This document shows, piece by piece, positions 26,074 to 35,103 of a DNA stretch of 64,000 bases. The position numbers and the translations under genes are program-made. Below the pieces are notes generated by a model that saw nothing but the letters and a program-made list of their open reading frames with translations, had not been told where the DNA came from and made no database searches. The stretch comes from CAWCTD01 sp963798455 (GTDB lineage Bacteria > Acidobacteriota > Terriglobia > Bryobacterales > Bryobacteraceae): the NCBI GenBank assembly GCA_963798455.1, contig CAWCTD010000003.1, forward strand, positions 744,001-808,000, written 5' to 3'. How positions within the stretch are numbered: the first letter of the stretch is position 1; the number at the start of each line of letters is the position of its first letter.

Positions 26074-27228
26074 ATGAGACTCCTCGCAACGTTTGTTCTG
26101 GCGGGCACGGTTCTGACGGCGGCCGGCCCCGGGAAACTGCCTTACATCTACACCAAGTGGCGACAGTTCACAGTGGCGGACGGGTTGCCCAACGATCACG
26201 TTTTCGCGGTGAAGGCCGACGGGCCGCGCGTCTGGGTCGGCACCGAAAACGGGCTGGCCATGATCGACAAGGCCACCGGCAAGATCAAGAGCTGGACGGA
26301 GAAGGATGGACTGCCCTGGCGCGTAGTCACCTCCATTGACGTGGACAAGAAAACGGGCGATGTCTGGCTCGGCATGTTCGGCGGCGGGATGGCGCGCTTC
26401 TCGGGCGGCCGCTTCGATCACTGGCACCAGTTGAACAGCGGGCTGGTGAACGACGTCGTTTACGGCATCGCGGTCGAGAATGACAACGTGTGGGCCGCCA
26501 CCACCGCGGGGGCCAGCCGCTACAACACGGTGACGGGCCAGTGGACCATCTTCACCGAGAAGAACTCGCCCATGGAGGAGATCTGGAACTACAACGTCAG
26601 TTACAACGGCGCCGACAAGGTCTACCTCGCGATCTGGGGCAGCGGGGTGCTCGAGTACGACATCAAGGCGGACCGATGGAAAGACTACCTCGATCCGGAT
26701 GAGGAGATGGAAATCGATCTGTACCGTGACGACGGCATCGTGCACGTGATCAGCACCGGCGCGCAACAAGCCGAAGGTGCCCTGTGGATCTCGACCTACT
26801 TCGGGGGATCACGGTACGACGGAAGGCACTGGCGGGGTTACTACAACATGGACTCCGGACTGCCGAGCGACTTCGTCAACAACGTGCGAGCGCGCAGCTC
26901 GGACGAGGCATGGTTTTGCTCCGACAAAGGCGCGGGCGTGATCACCGACTTCGCCACGAATACCTGGGTCGCGTACACCCGCAATCCCACGGACAAGGGC
27001 GGAAAGGCGGTTGTCACCCGTGACAAGGAAGTGCTTGAGACTGTCGAGATGGCCGTCGGCATACCGCACAGCTTCGTCATCAACGCGGACATTGATGGCG
27101 ACGACGTTTGGCTCGCCACGGCCAAAGGCGTGGGTTGGGGTATTGGTGAAGGCTACTACCGCGGCCTGCGCGAACGTCCGAAGACAGCGGCCACACCGGC
27201 CCCCGCGCGGAAAGGAGGCACCCGGTGA
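26074..27228 (+). CDS. Two-component-regulator-type propeller protein, exported
   Basis: The 384-residue protein has a signal peptide (LLATFVLAGTVLTAAG). It is built of five to seven 'reg_prop' blades with the pattern of sensor propellers: FTVADGLPNDHVFAVKADG, VWVGTENGLAMIDKATG, WTEKDGLPWRVVTSIDVDK, DVWLGMFGGGMARFS and VWAATTAGASRYNT. Such propellers normally form the ligand-binding part of hybrid histidine kinases, but here the gene ends after the propeller with no membrane helix or kinase. It may therefore bind a ligand or a partner of the operon in the periplasm. It begins 16 bases after the ten-haem cytochrome and overlaps the first solute-binding protein gene. Confidence 0.8.
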   Translation: MRLLATFVLAGTVLTAAGPGKLPYIYTKWRQFTVADGLPNDHVFAVKADGPRVWVGTENGLAMIDKATGKIKSWTEKDGLPWRVVTSIDVDKKTGDVWLGMFGGGMARFSGGRFDHWHQLNSGLVNDVVYGIAVENDNVWAATTAGASRYNTVTGQWTIFTEKNSPMEEIWNYNVSYNGADKVYLAIWGSGVLEYDIKADRWKDYLDPDEEMEIDLYRDDGIVHVISTGAQQAEGALWISTYFGGSRYDGRHWRGYYNMDSGLPSDFVNNVRARSSDEAWFCSDKGAGVITDFATNTWVAYTRNPTDKGGKAVVTRDKEVLETVEMAVGIPHSFVINADIDGDDVWLATAKGVGWGIGEGYYRGLRERPKTAATPAPARKGGTR

Positions 27229-28661
27229 AACTGCGGCTCACTCTATTGATAGCGTTGTGCGCGGCGCTCGTCGGCCAGCAGGACGTGCCGGACCCCGACA
27301 CGGCGAAAGTCCTCAAAGAGATCAACTCGCTGAACGCCTACCAGGTCCCGCGGCTCCCGTTGAAGGTGGACACCAACTACGCTAACACCGCCTCGGATGT
27401 CGAACCGTTCGGCGGGGTGACGCCCTACAAACGCTTCTTTCTGACCCAGATCGAATACACCGGTCCTGGCCGCGCCATACCCGAGCCCGGCCCGGAGCTC
27501 AAGACGGTGAAGATCGGTTTCATTGGGCCGATCATGTCCACGGTCTCGGTGGCGACCGGAGGGAAGAGCCACGAGGAAGCCCTCGGCATCAAGATGCTCG
27601 AAGGCGCGAGGCTCGCGGTCGAAGAGGCAAATGCCCGCGGCGGCTATCTGAAGCGGAAGATCCCGTTCGACCTCGTCATCGCCAACGACAACGGACTGTG
27701 GGGCTCCTCCGGCAACGAAATCGTGAAAATGGCTTACAAGGACGACGTCTGGGCCATCCTGGGCACGATCGACGGCGCTAACAGCCACATCGCCATCCGC
27801 GTGGCGCTCAAGGCGGAGTTGGTCATGATGAACTCGGGGGATACCGATCCTACCTTCGTCGAGACGAACATCCCCTGGATCATGCGCTGCATCGGGGACG
27901 ACCGCCAGATGGGCTACCTGCTGATCGACTACATCCTGCGCAAAATGGATTTCAAGCGCATCGGCATCATTCGCGCTTCCAACCGATATGGCCGTTTTGG
28001 CGTCCGCGAGATCCGCGACAGCGCCCGCCGGATGGAGCGTCCCATCGCTATCGAGATGGCCTACCGCGTAGGCGCCGACGACTTCTCGCTCCAACTCGAA
28101 CGGCTGCGTGACGCCAAGCCCGACGCCGTGGTGCATTGGGGCGACGCCCGCGAAGCCGCCCTCATCCTCAGGCAGATGCGAACCATGGGCATGAACCAGC
28201 CCTACTTTTGCAGCGACCGCGCCGTGTCCGAAGAGTTCGCCAAGCTGGCCGGCTCCCACGCGGAAGGCGTCATCGCCGGCTACCCTTGGAATCCCGACCA
28301 CCAGGACCCCAAGTACCAGGCGTTCCAGGCGGCCTTCCGAAAGCGCTTCGGCGAGGAGCCGGAAACTTACGCCGCGCACGCCTACGACGGTATGAGCCTG
28401 TTGATCTGGGCCATCCAGAATGCCGGATTGAACCGGGCCAAGATTCGCGACGTGCTCGCTTACCGTACCAAGCCCTGGCCGGGCGTTACGGGCGACATAC
28501 CGTTCAGCGCCGTGCTGGACGACATCGGGGAAGTTTTTCTCGCACGTTACGAAGGGGGCCGCTGGCGCTACTACTCGCGCGAGGACCTCAAGGTCCCCAA
28601 GGGAGACATTCCCCGCCGCCAGCCCGAGTCCGTCGGCCTGGCGATGCCGAAGGCTGAATGA
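27225..28661 (+). CDS. Periplasmic solute-binding protein, branched-chain amino-acid family (Peripla_BP_6)
   Basis: The protein has 478 residues and a signal peptide ending near VGQQ. The two-lobed domain spans about 95-430 with typical segments KIGFIGPIMS, GARLAVEEANARGGY, ILGTIDGANSHIAIRVALKAE, VHWGDAREAALILRQMRTMGM and YAAHAYDGMSLLIWAIQNAG. The N-terminal 80 residues are an extra segment. No permease or ATPase gene is nearby. The ATGA overlap with the preceding and following genes ties it to the cytochrome operon, where it may bind a small organic substrate and pass it to the redox proteins. The ligand is unknown. Confidence 0.85.
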   Translation: MKLRLTLLIALCAALVGQQDVPDPDTAKVLKEINSLNAYQVPRLPLKVDTNYANTASDVEPFGGVTPYKRFFLTQIEYTGPGRAIPEPGPELKTVKIGFIGPIMSTVSVATGGKSHEEALGIKMLEGARLAVEEANARGGYLKRKIPFDLVIANDNGLWGSSGNEIVKMAYKDDVWAILGTIDGANSHIAIRVALKAELVMMNSGDTDPTFVETNIPWIMRCIGDDRQMGYLLIDYILRKMDFKRIGIIRASNRYGRFGVREIRDSARRMERPIAIEMAYRVGADDFSLQLERLRDAKPDAVVHWGDAREAALILRQMRTMGMNQPYFCSDRAVSEEFAKLAGSHAEGVIAGYPWNPDHQDPKYQAFQAAFRKRFGEEPETYAAHAYDGMSLLIWAIQNAGLNRAKIRDVLAYRTKPWPGVTGDIPFSAVLDDIGEVFLARYEGGRWRYYSREDLKVPKGDIPRRQPESVGLAMPKAE

Positions 28662-29755
28662 GATTGCTCATCGCACTACTGGCGGCCTCCGCGCTGGCAC
28701 AGCAGCCCTATAAGGACGCCAGCAAGTTCCCTCCCGTGTACCAGGGACCGGGCCGCGACGAGCCTGCACCAACGGGCCTGACGGAAATCCGTATCGGGTT
28801 CTTTGGCCCGAGCGATCCCTCGCACCCCGAGGGCGGCACCATCTGGCAGGGAGCCTCGCGGGCCATCGAGGAAGCCAATCGTGCAGGCGGTTACCGGGGC
28901 CTCCTATTCCGGCTTGTCTCCCGCTGGTCTGACAATCCCTGGCGCGCGGGCGCGGCTCACGTGGTGCGCATGGCCTATGAAGATCAGGTCTGGGCGATCA
29001 TAGGAGGCATCGACGGGCCCACGACCCACTTGGCTGAACAGGTTGTCGCGAAGGCCCTCCTCACGCTGGTCTCTCCCGCCAGCACCGACCGCAGCGTGAA
29101 TCTGGCCGGGGTGCCATGGATGTTTTCCTGCATGCCCAGCGACGATCTGCTCGCCGGCGCTCTTGTCCAGGCTCTGGCTGCGGAGAAAGACGTGACCCTG
29201 GTCTCGGCCACGGATCATGATTCGCGGGCGTTCACCGCCGAATTGAAGAAGGCCATGGCGGGCCGCGGGCTCACCCCGGCCTTTCACGTGGAATTCGATC
29301 CGGGGAAGGACGCCGCCCAGGCCGCTACGCGGGCGACGGGAGCGCCTGCCGTGGTGCTGGTGGCGGGTCCGGCCGATTCCGCGCGCTTCTTGCGGGCTCT
29401 TCACGCCTCAGGATTTGGCGGCCGGATCTACGCCGGGCCATGGGTCGCCAGGCTCACGGCGCTCGACGCCGCGGAAGGCGTGGTCTTCCCTTTCCCCCTG
29501 GAGAGCCTTCCCGAGGGCTTCCCCGACTACGCCGCCGTATACGCCTACGACGCCACCAACCTGGTCATGGCCGCCATCCGCAAGGCCGGCCTGAACCGAG
29601 TACGCATCTATGACGCCATCCGGAAGCTCTCTCCCTACACCGGCGCCTCCGGCGTTATCCGGTTCGATGGACTCGGCCGCAGCGCGCACCCTGTGCGGCT
29701 GGCTACGGTGCGCGGCGGGCGCGTGATCACCTTGACGCAGTCAGCGGCCAGATGA
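28658..29755 (+). CDS. Periplasmic solute-binding protein, Peripla_BP_6 family (second copy)
   Basis: The protein has 365 residues and a short signal peptide (LLIALLAASALAQQ). The fold is the same as its neighbour: IRIGFFGPSDPSHPEGG, ASRAIEEANRAGGYRG, IGGIDGPTTHLAEQVVAKAL and a late YAYDATNLVMAAIRKAGLNR block. It lacks the long N-terminal extension of the first copy and is more diverged in the ligand lobe, so it probably binds a related but different ligand or an adaptor. It is the last gene of the six-gene unit. Its 3' end overlaps the convergent TPR/FG-GAP gene by 29 bases. Confidence 0.82.
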   Translation: MRLLIALLAASALAQQPYKDASKFPPVYQGPGRDEPAPTGLTEIRIGFFGPSDPSHPEGGTIWQGASRAIEEANRAGGYRGLLFRLVSRWSDNPWRAGAAHVVRMAYEDQVWAIIGGIDGPTTHLAEQVVAKALLTLVSPASTDRSVNLAGVPWMFSCMPSDDLLAGALVQALAAEKDVTLVSATDHDSRAFTAELKKAMAGRGLTPAFHVEFDPGKDAAQAATRATGAPAVVLVAGPADSARFLRALHASGFGGRIYAGPWVARLTALDAAEGVVFPFPLESLPEGFPDYAAVYAYDATNLVMAAIRKAGLNRVRIYDAIRKLSPYTGASGVIRFDGLGRSAHPVRLATVRGGRVITLTQSAAR

Positions 29756-32700
29756 ACTTCACCGCTGGACGGGTGTTGTACTCGCGCAGATATTGCCGGT
29801 GGGCCTGGTCCGTTGGATAGTGCTCGCGTGCGGCGTAAGGATAGCCGCTCATGCCGTGGAAAGGCAGCGGCTCGACGCTGTCGGCAAAAGCCGTGTTGGC
29901 GTCGCCGTCTTTCGACCACCCGTCCACCAGCAGCAGGAAGTCGCGCCGCCAGCCGGCGGGCAGGGCGGGGAGGCCGCGCGCGTCGAAATCCAGCCGCAAT
30001 TCGTCGCCGGAACCCATGACCACGAACTTGTCGTCCACCGACCGCACGAGTTCCTGAACCGGACCGTACCGGGTGTAAAGGCCGGGGGTCTGGTTCCACA
30101 TCGCGGCGGGCTTCCATTTTGAATAGACGAACGCCTCGGGTTGCTCGTGCCTCTGGTAGATCACTGCTTCGGAGAAGCCCCGCAGGAGCAGCTCCGCCGG
30201 ACCCGAATTCATGGGGGTAAGCCGCGCGTCCGGGCTCCCGGTCTCTTCGCTGAGAAAGACCTGGTCCCAATTGAGGCACATGTTGGTCACGATCCGCACC
30301 TCGCGGGAGGCGGACAGGAACTTCCCCGTAAGGTCCACGGCAATCGATCTCGGCGCCCCCGACGGAATGCCCATGTCCTCGATGACGGTGCGCCAGTGCC
30401 CGGCCTGGTCCTTCACCTGCAAGTACGGCATGATCAGCCCGCCGCTGGCTCGCTGGGCCGTGTTTATGAACATGCTGCCGTCCGCCCAATCGGTCCAGCC
30501 GTTCAGGATGAGCACGGCCTCGTTGTCCGGTGCGGCCCGCGTGCCAAAGTCGAGTTCGAGCGAATGCATCTCGGCGACGCCGGAAAGGTCGTGGCGGAAG
30601 GAGTCGGGGTACGAGCGGTCGCGCCTCAGCAGGCGCGGCAGAACGTCCCTGCCCCGGTCATCCACGGCGCGCACGGGATACACACGGCGGCCAACGCCAA
30701 AGAGGCGGAACTCGGGGAATGGAGGCGACTTGAACTTCTCGTTGGTGTAAATCTCGAGGCGCACCGGGTGATCGACCGCAATCAGGCGGACTTGATCGAT
30801 GTAGGAAACCTCGCGCAGTTCCTCCGTGATTCGGAGTTCGTAACGGCCTTCTCGAAGGGCAAGAGACTCGGCGGGAATCTGGAGATACTCATCGTGGTCA
30901 ACCGGGAAGTACTGCCCATCCCCGGAGCTCGCGCCCAGAGGAGCCACGCCCAGGATGTCCGCCAGGAACTGAAACTCGCGCCCGTTCCAGGCGAACACCA
31001 TCGGGCAGGAGCCTGACAGTTTGGGAGCTTCCTTGTAGACCGCGGTGCGGCCGGCCGGCTGGTTCCTCTCGTTCTGTATGAGGCCGTTGGGCCAACTGAT
31101 GCGGACGGCATCCACCTCGGCATAAGAGCCGAGGCCAAACAGGAGCGGCAATCCCTCATACAGTTCTTTCTGGTAGTGCGCTCCTGCCTTCACTTCCACC
31201 TCGGCCCCGGCAGCGAGCTTAGGGCTCTTGACGCCCACCAAGCCGACCCTCAGCCAATGGTTCTCGGCCGCGGTCCTGTTCCTGAGAAGCAGAATTCTAC
31301 CCTCGGGCGTGACGCCGGCCAGATCCGTTCGGCCGTCGCCGTCGAAATCGGCCTCGGCCCACGCCACGGCCCTCGGCACCGCAGGGGGCGTTTGGTTACC
31401 GGCGATCAGCCGCAGGCGCCCGCTATTGTCCAGGTCTGCGAAGACGATCGATCGGGCGGCCGCTGCTTTGGGAGCTTCCGGCTCAAAACTGCCCTTGCGG
31501 TTGAGCGCTACGAGGACGTTCCCCTCGGGCGAGGTGAAGGCCAGGTCGAACCAGCCGTCGTTGTCGATGTCGGACACTGTGAGGGAACGGGCGCCTGCGG
31601 CGAGAGCAGGCAGCGGCACCGCCTGGAAGACGCCTCTCAACTGGTCGCGGTAGAGCACGCCTGGGCGATCGCTGTAGCTGACCGCGAGGTCGATGCCTTT
31701 GGTGTCCGGAATGACTCGCAGGGCGACGGCGTCCAGAGCACGTCCGGCCACGAACGGAAACTGCGCGCTGTAGTTGTGAAATCCGGCATCCCCTTCATTG
31801 CGAAGCAGGACGGACTTCTCGCCGAACAGGAACAGGTCGTTGTCGTAGTCGTGGTCGAAGTCGAGCCAAACCGCCGCCTCGAAACGTCCCGCGGGGAGCT
31901 TCGCGGCCTGCGGCACGAATTTGCCCTTGGAGTTGTGGAACAACAGCGGCGCGGATTCGGTGAGAACGCACAGGTCGGCCAGGCCGTCGTTGTCGAAATC
32001 GCCGGCTGCCACCGACACGACGCCTTTCACGCTTTCCAGCTCCGGCTGCGCGACTGGTTGCGTGCCGTTCCTGAACAGCCGGATGCCGTTTCGAGACCAA
32101 GCCAGCAGATCCGGCCGGCCGTCTCCGTCGGCGTCGAGCACCAGCAGTCCGGCTGAATCGGGGTCTACAACGGCACTCAGTCTCAGGGGCGAGAAGTTCA
32201 GCTTGGGAGCTGCCCCGGGACCCTCAGAGGCCGGCTGGGCCGCGGCCGGATCGTAGAGTTCGGCATACGGGCACCACTCCATGTCCTCGGATTCGTCCGC
32301 GGCTTGCTGGCTTTGTCTCACCCGCTGGAAGGCGGCAAGCGCCCCGGCCGCCTCCTTGTCGTTCCCCTGGAGGCGGTAGTAATTGTAGATCTGAAACCGG
32401 GGCGCAACCAGTTTGGGATCGAGCTTTGCCGCAATTTCGAACTGCTTCAGAGCCAAGTCGTCTTTCTCGGTCAGGTGGTAGAGAAGGCCAAGGTTGTAGT
32501 GCGAGACGGCCTCATCGGGAACCAGTTCCACCATGTGCGTGAACTGCCGGATAGCGTCCTCGTAGCGCGTCTCCCGTTTGAAGGCGATCCCCAGATTGAA
32601 CCAGGTGTGCGGCAGTGAGGGGTCCTGCTTCTGCACCTTTTCGAGCTCGGCAATCGCTTCCTTGGTGTTGCCGGCCCGCAGCAGCGCCAGTCCGTAGTTG

Positions 32701-32909
32701 AGCCGGTCTCTGGCCGAGTCCGGCGCCAGGTCCAGGGCTTGCTTCAGTTCGGCGACCGATTCGCCCACCGTGGTCGGCGTCTCAAACAGAGCCTTGCCGA
32801 GATTCCGGTGCCGCCAGAGGCGCTCTTCGACCGACGGATCGGGCGCCGCGCGCCCCACTAGAAGATACGCCGCCAGCGGGAGCGCGACCAGCAGGAAGTG
32901 ACGCGTCAT
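29727..32909 (-). CDS. Large exported TPR + FG-GAP + ASPIC/UnbV protein
   Basis: The protein is about 1060 residues. An N-terminal export segment (FLLVALPLAAYLLVGRAAP) is followed by four to five TPR units (about 45-215; KQALDLAPDSARDRLNYGLAL, KVQKQDPSLPHTWFNLGIAF, HMVELVPDEAVSHYNLGLLY). FG-GAP blades come next (about 260-560; LLVLDADGDGRPDLLAWS, VAAGDFDNDGLADLCVL). An ASPIC/UnbV-like region (about 600-670) and a long beta-rich C-terminal part with NGWTDWADGSMFINTAQ complete it. ATG 32909 begins the signal segment; ATG 32936 is an upstream option. This giant architecture is common in Acidobacteria. It has no known enzyme site and is probably surface or periplasmic. The 3' end overlaps the convergent solute-binding gene. 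Confidence 0.8.
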   Translation of the reverse strand: MTRHFLLVALPLAAYLLVGRAAPDPSVEERLWRHRNLGKALFETPTTVGESVAELKQALDLAPDSARDRLNYGLALLRAGNTKEAIAELEKVQKQDPSLPHTWFNLGIAFKRETRYEDAIRQFTHMVELVPDEAVSHYNLGLLYHLTEKDDLALKQFEIAAKLDPKLVAPRFQIYNYYRLQGNDKEAAGALAAFQRVRQSQQAADESEDMEWCPYAELYDPAAAQPASEGPGAAPKLNFSPLRLSAVVDPDSAGLLVLDADGDGRPDLLAWSRNGIRLFRNGTQPVAQPELESVKGVVSVAAGDFDNDGLADLCVLTESAPLLFHNSKGKFVPQAAKLPAGRFEAAVWLDFDHDYDNDLFLFGEKSVLLRNEGDAGFHNYSAQFPFVAGRALDAVALRVIPDTKGIDLAVSYSDRPGVLYRDQLRGVFQAVPLPALAAGARSLTVSDIDNDGWFDLAFTSPEGNVLVALNRKGSFEPEAPKAAAARSIVFADLDNSGRLRLIAGNQTPPAVPRAVAWAEADFDGDGRTDLAGVTPEGRILLLRNRTAAENHWLRVGLVGVKSPKLAAGAEVEVKAGAHYQKELYEGLPLLFGLGSYAEVDAVRISWPNGLIQNERNQPAGRTAVYKEAPKLSGSCPMVFAWNGREFQFLADILGVAPLGASSGDGQYFPVDHDEYLQIPAESLALREGRYELRITEELREVSYIDQVRLIAVDHPVRLEIYTNEKFKSPPFPEFRLFGVGRRVYPVRAVDDRGRDVLPRLLRRDRSYPDSFRHDLSGVAEMHSLELDFGTRAAPDNEAVLILNGWTDWADGSMFINTAQRASGGLIMPYLQVKDQAGHWRTVIEDMGIPSGAPRSIAVDLTGKFLSASREVRIVTNMCLNWDQVFLSEETGSPDARLTPMNSGPAELLLRGFSEAVIYQRHEQPEAFVYSKWKPAAMWNQTPGLYTRYGPVQELVRSVDDKFVVMGSGDELRLDFDARGLPALPAGWRRDFLLLVDGWSKDGDANTAFADSVEPLPFHGMSGYPYAAREHYPTDQAHRQYLREYNTRPAVKFIWPLTASR

Positions 32910-32940
32910 CCTCCCATTCTCCAACAGTCCGGGCATGGCA

Positions 32941-32960
32941 AAAGCGCCGCACGCGGCGCC
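32941..32960 (-). terminator. Rho-independent-type terminator of the matrixin gene
   Basis: On the minus strand a GC-rich stem (GCGCCG, loop CGTG, CGGCGC) is followed at once by TTTT. It lies about 20 bases after the matrixin stop and before the next minus-strand gene. Confidence 0.6.
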
Positions 32961-32977
32961 GGCCCCTGAGCACGCTT

Positions 32978-35030
32978 CTATCTCCGTGTGACCGTGACGG
33001 AGCGCCAGCCGGAGTTGCCTGCGGCGTCGTACGCCCGTACTACGATGGTATTGGTCCCCACCAGCAGCGGGACGTCGCCGCTGTTCCAATTCGTCGTCCC
33101 CGTGGCCACTCCGGATTTGCCGAACGAAGTGGACCAAGTCACCTGTGTGACCCCCACGTAGTCGCTGGCCGTCCCTTGCAGGCGGATCGTCGCCGACGTG
33201 GTGAGCACGCTGGTAGAAGCAGGCGAGGTGATGGTGAGTGCCGGCGCCACTGTGTCGGTCCCCGTCGTATACGTCACCGTCAAGGCCCTGGAGGCCGAGG
33301 CGCCACGAGAGTCGAAGGCCGTCACGGTGAGAACGTTCGCCCCGGGCTGGAGTGCGATCGGCCCGGCGGACCACTGGGAAGTCCCGGAAGCCGTCCCGCT
33401 GCCACCGCGCGAGTTGGCCCACTGTACTCGTGTGATCCCGCCGGCGGGAGCGGCCGCGCCCGCCAGGGTGGTGGATGAGCTGCTGGTCGTGTAAGTGACA
33501 CCCGAGGTCGGGGAAACGATGCTGACCGCGGGCGGCGTCTGGCTGACGTCCTGCCGGACCACCGTCACGGTGCGGGACGCCCGGTTCCCAACGGAATCCG
33601 TCACTGCGATGGTGATCAGGTTACTACCCGTTAGCAGCGGCAGGTCCGGGATGGTCCAGGTTCTTCCCCCTTGCGCCAAGCCGGCGCCTATCCGATCACT
33701 GCTCCAGGTCACTTGAACGTTCCCCGTTCCCCCGGTCACAGTGCCGGAAAACGACAGAGCCGCGGCCGGCGTCGTCGCGGGGGACGCGGCCGGATATCCG
33801 ATGCTCAAGGCGAGGGGGACTCCCGGCGCCGGATCTCCCCCAGGCGTGGCCCCGGCGGCCGCATAGAGTTGCAGGATGGCGTTGATATCCTCCTGCGTCA
33901 GCGCCGTCATGCGGCGATAGTAAGGATACATTACCGAGCCGGGAACGTCGGAATGCGCCAGCCCCAGGGCATGACCCAGCTCATGCAGCGAAACCGAGAA
34001 GAGATCCACGGAGCGGACCGTCAGGTCGGGGCCGGCCACCCACTCCTCGTCATCGTCGAAATGCATGTCGCCCGCGATGGGCTCCGGATTAGGCGGAGCC
34101 GGGTAGTACGTGTGCGCCAGCACATGGCCCGGGCCGTCGAAAGGGTAGGCGTCGCCATGATAGCCGGAAGCGAACAGCACGTTAATGGTCCGCGAATTGT
34201 CCGGAGCGCCCGCCGGCAGGAAACTCAGGCTGGCAACTCCCGCCCATTCGCTCATCGCTCGCAGGATCTCCCCGCGCGCTTGATCCGCCGGCAACTTCTG
34301 CGTCAATTGCTGGAAGAAATAGCCGAGCTCGGCGCTGCCGTGCCCCGCGCCGTCCCAGCCATTCCCGACCGTGGCCACATACTGCCCTACCGGTCCCAGT
34401 TCCGTGATGGCCCCGGGACACGCCTCTACATGTTCGCCTGCCACCAGCTCGCGAGAGGCAGGGAAGAGATACGAGACTTCGTCCCACTCTGCCAGCGCCT
34501 GAACCGCCTCCGTAGGGCCGCGCAGGAGCAGATGGCTGGGCAACAAGTCAGGGTGCTGCAACACCTCGAACCCCTGCTCTTCCGCAATCTGACGGGCGAT
34601 CTGCGGATCGAACGTCCGGAAAGAACTCCGCCACAAGGTAGCCTTCCGAGCCGATGCCGGCTTCCTGCCCCAGCGCAGTGCTGATTTTCGCCCGCGGAAG
34701 CAGCCGAATCACCCTCCTCAGGCCGGCATCCGCGAGACGGAAGCCCTGGTTGACGGAGAACACATAGCCTGAGTCAGGGACATATTGGACGACACGGATG
34801 CCCCTGGCATCCAGCTCCCCGAGTTGCTCGGGACTCAGCGCTCCGACGAATTGCGCCAGCACGTGCACTCGGTCACCGGACCTGCTCAGCACAGGCGGGA
34901 GCTGCTGAAGCCCCTCCGCCCTTTCGCCGCCTTCCCGTACCAGCATGTTCTTCAGGTGCAGGCTGTCCTGCGCCGAGGCGCTGAAGACCAGCGACACCCA
35001 AAGCGACAAGCAGATTGGGAAGCCCCTCAT
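32978..35030 (-). pseudogene. Secreted matrixin-family metalloprotease with Ig-like repeats; single frameshift
   Basis: The N-terminal part (from ATG 35030: signal peptide FPICLSLWVSLVFSASAQD, then a propeptide-like domain) and the catalytic part are in different frames. Removing one of two adjacent T bases (minus strand; plus-strand A at 34611-34612) joins them as ...FFPDVDPQIARQIAEEQG. The complete protein would be about 683 residues. The matrixin domain carries the zinc site HELGHALGLAHSD followed by the Met-turn VMYPYY. Three Ig-like repeats of about 85 residues follow, each ending in a TNxIxVxAxD-type strand (for example GTNTIVVRAYDAAGN). It is likely an exoprotease that degrades extracellular protein. 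The frameshift is probably a sequence error because both halves are well conserved. Confidence 0.75.
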
Positions 35031-35103
35031 ACTGACTCTTATCGAAGCCGCTTGAGAGGGCGTCCGCTCCCCGGGCACTCAGATACTTGAGGGGATCGTT
35101 CCT

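Noticed and set aside
29727..29755. Convergent 29-base overlap of the solute-binding and FG-GAP genes as a sign of a wrong stop
   Set aside because: Both reading frames stay family-like to their ends, so it is an ordinary tail overlap.
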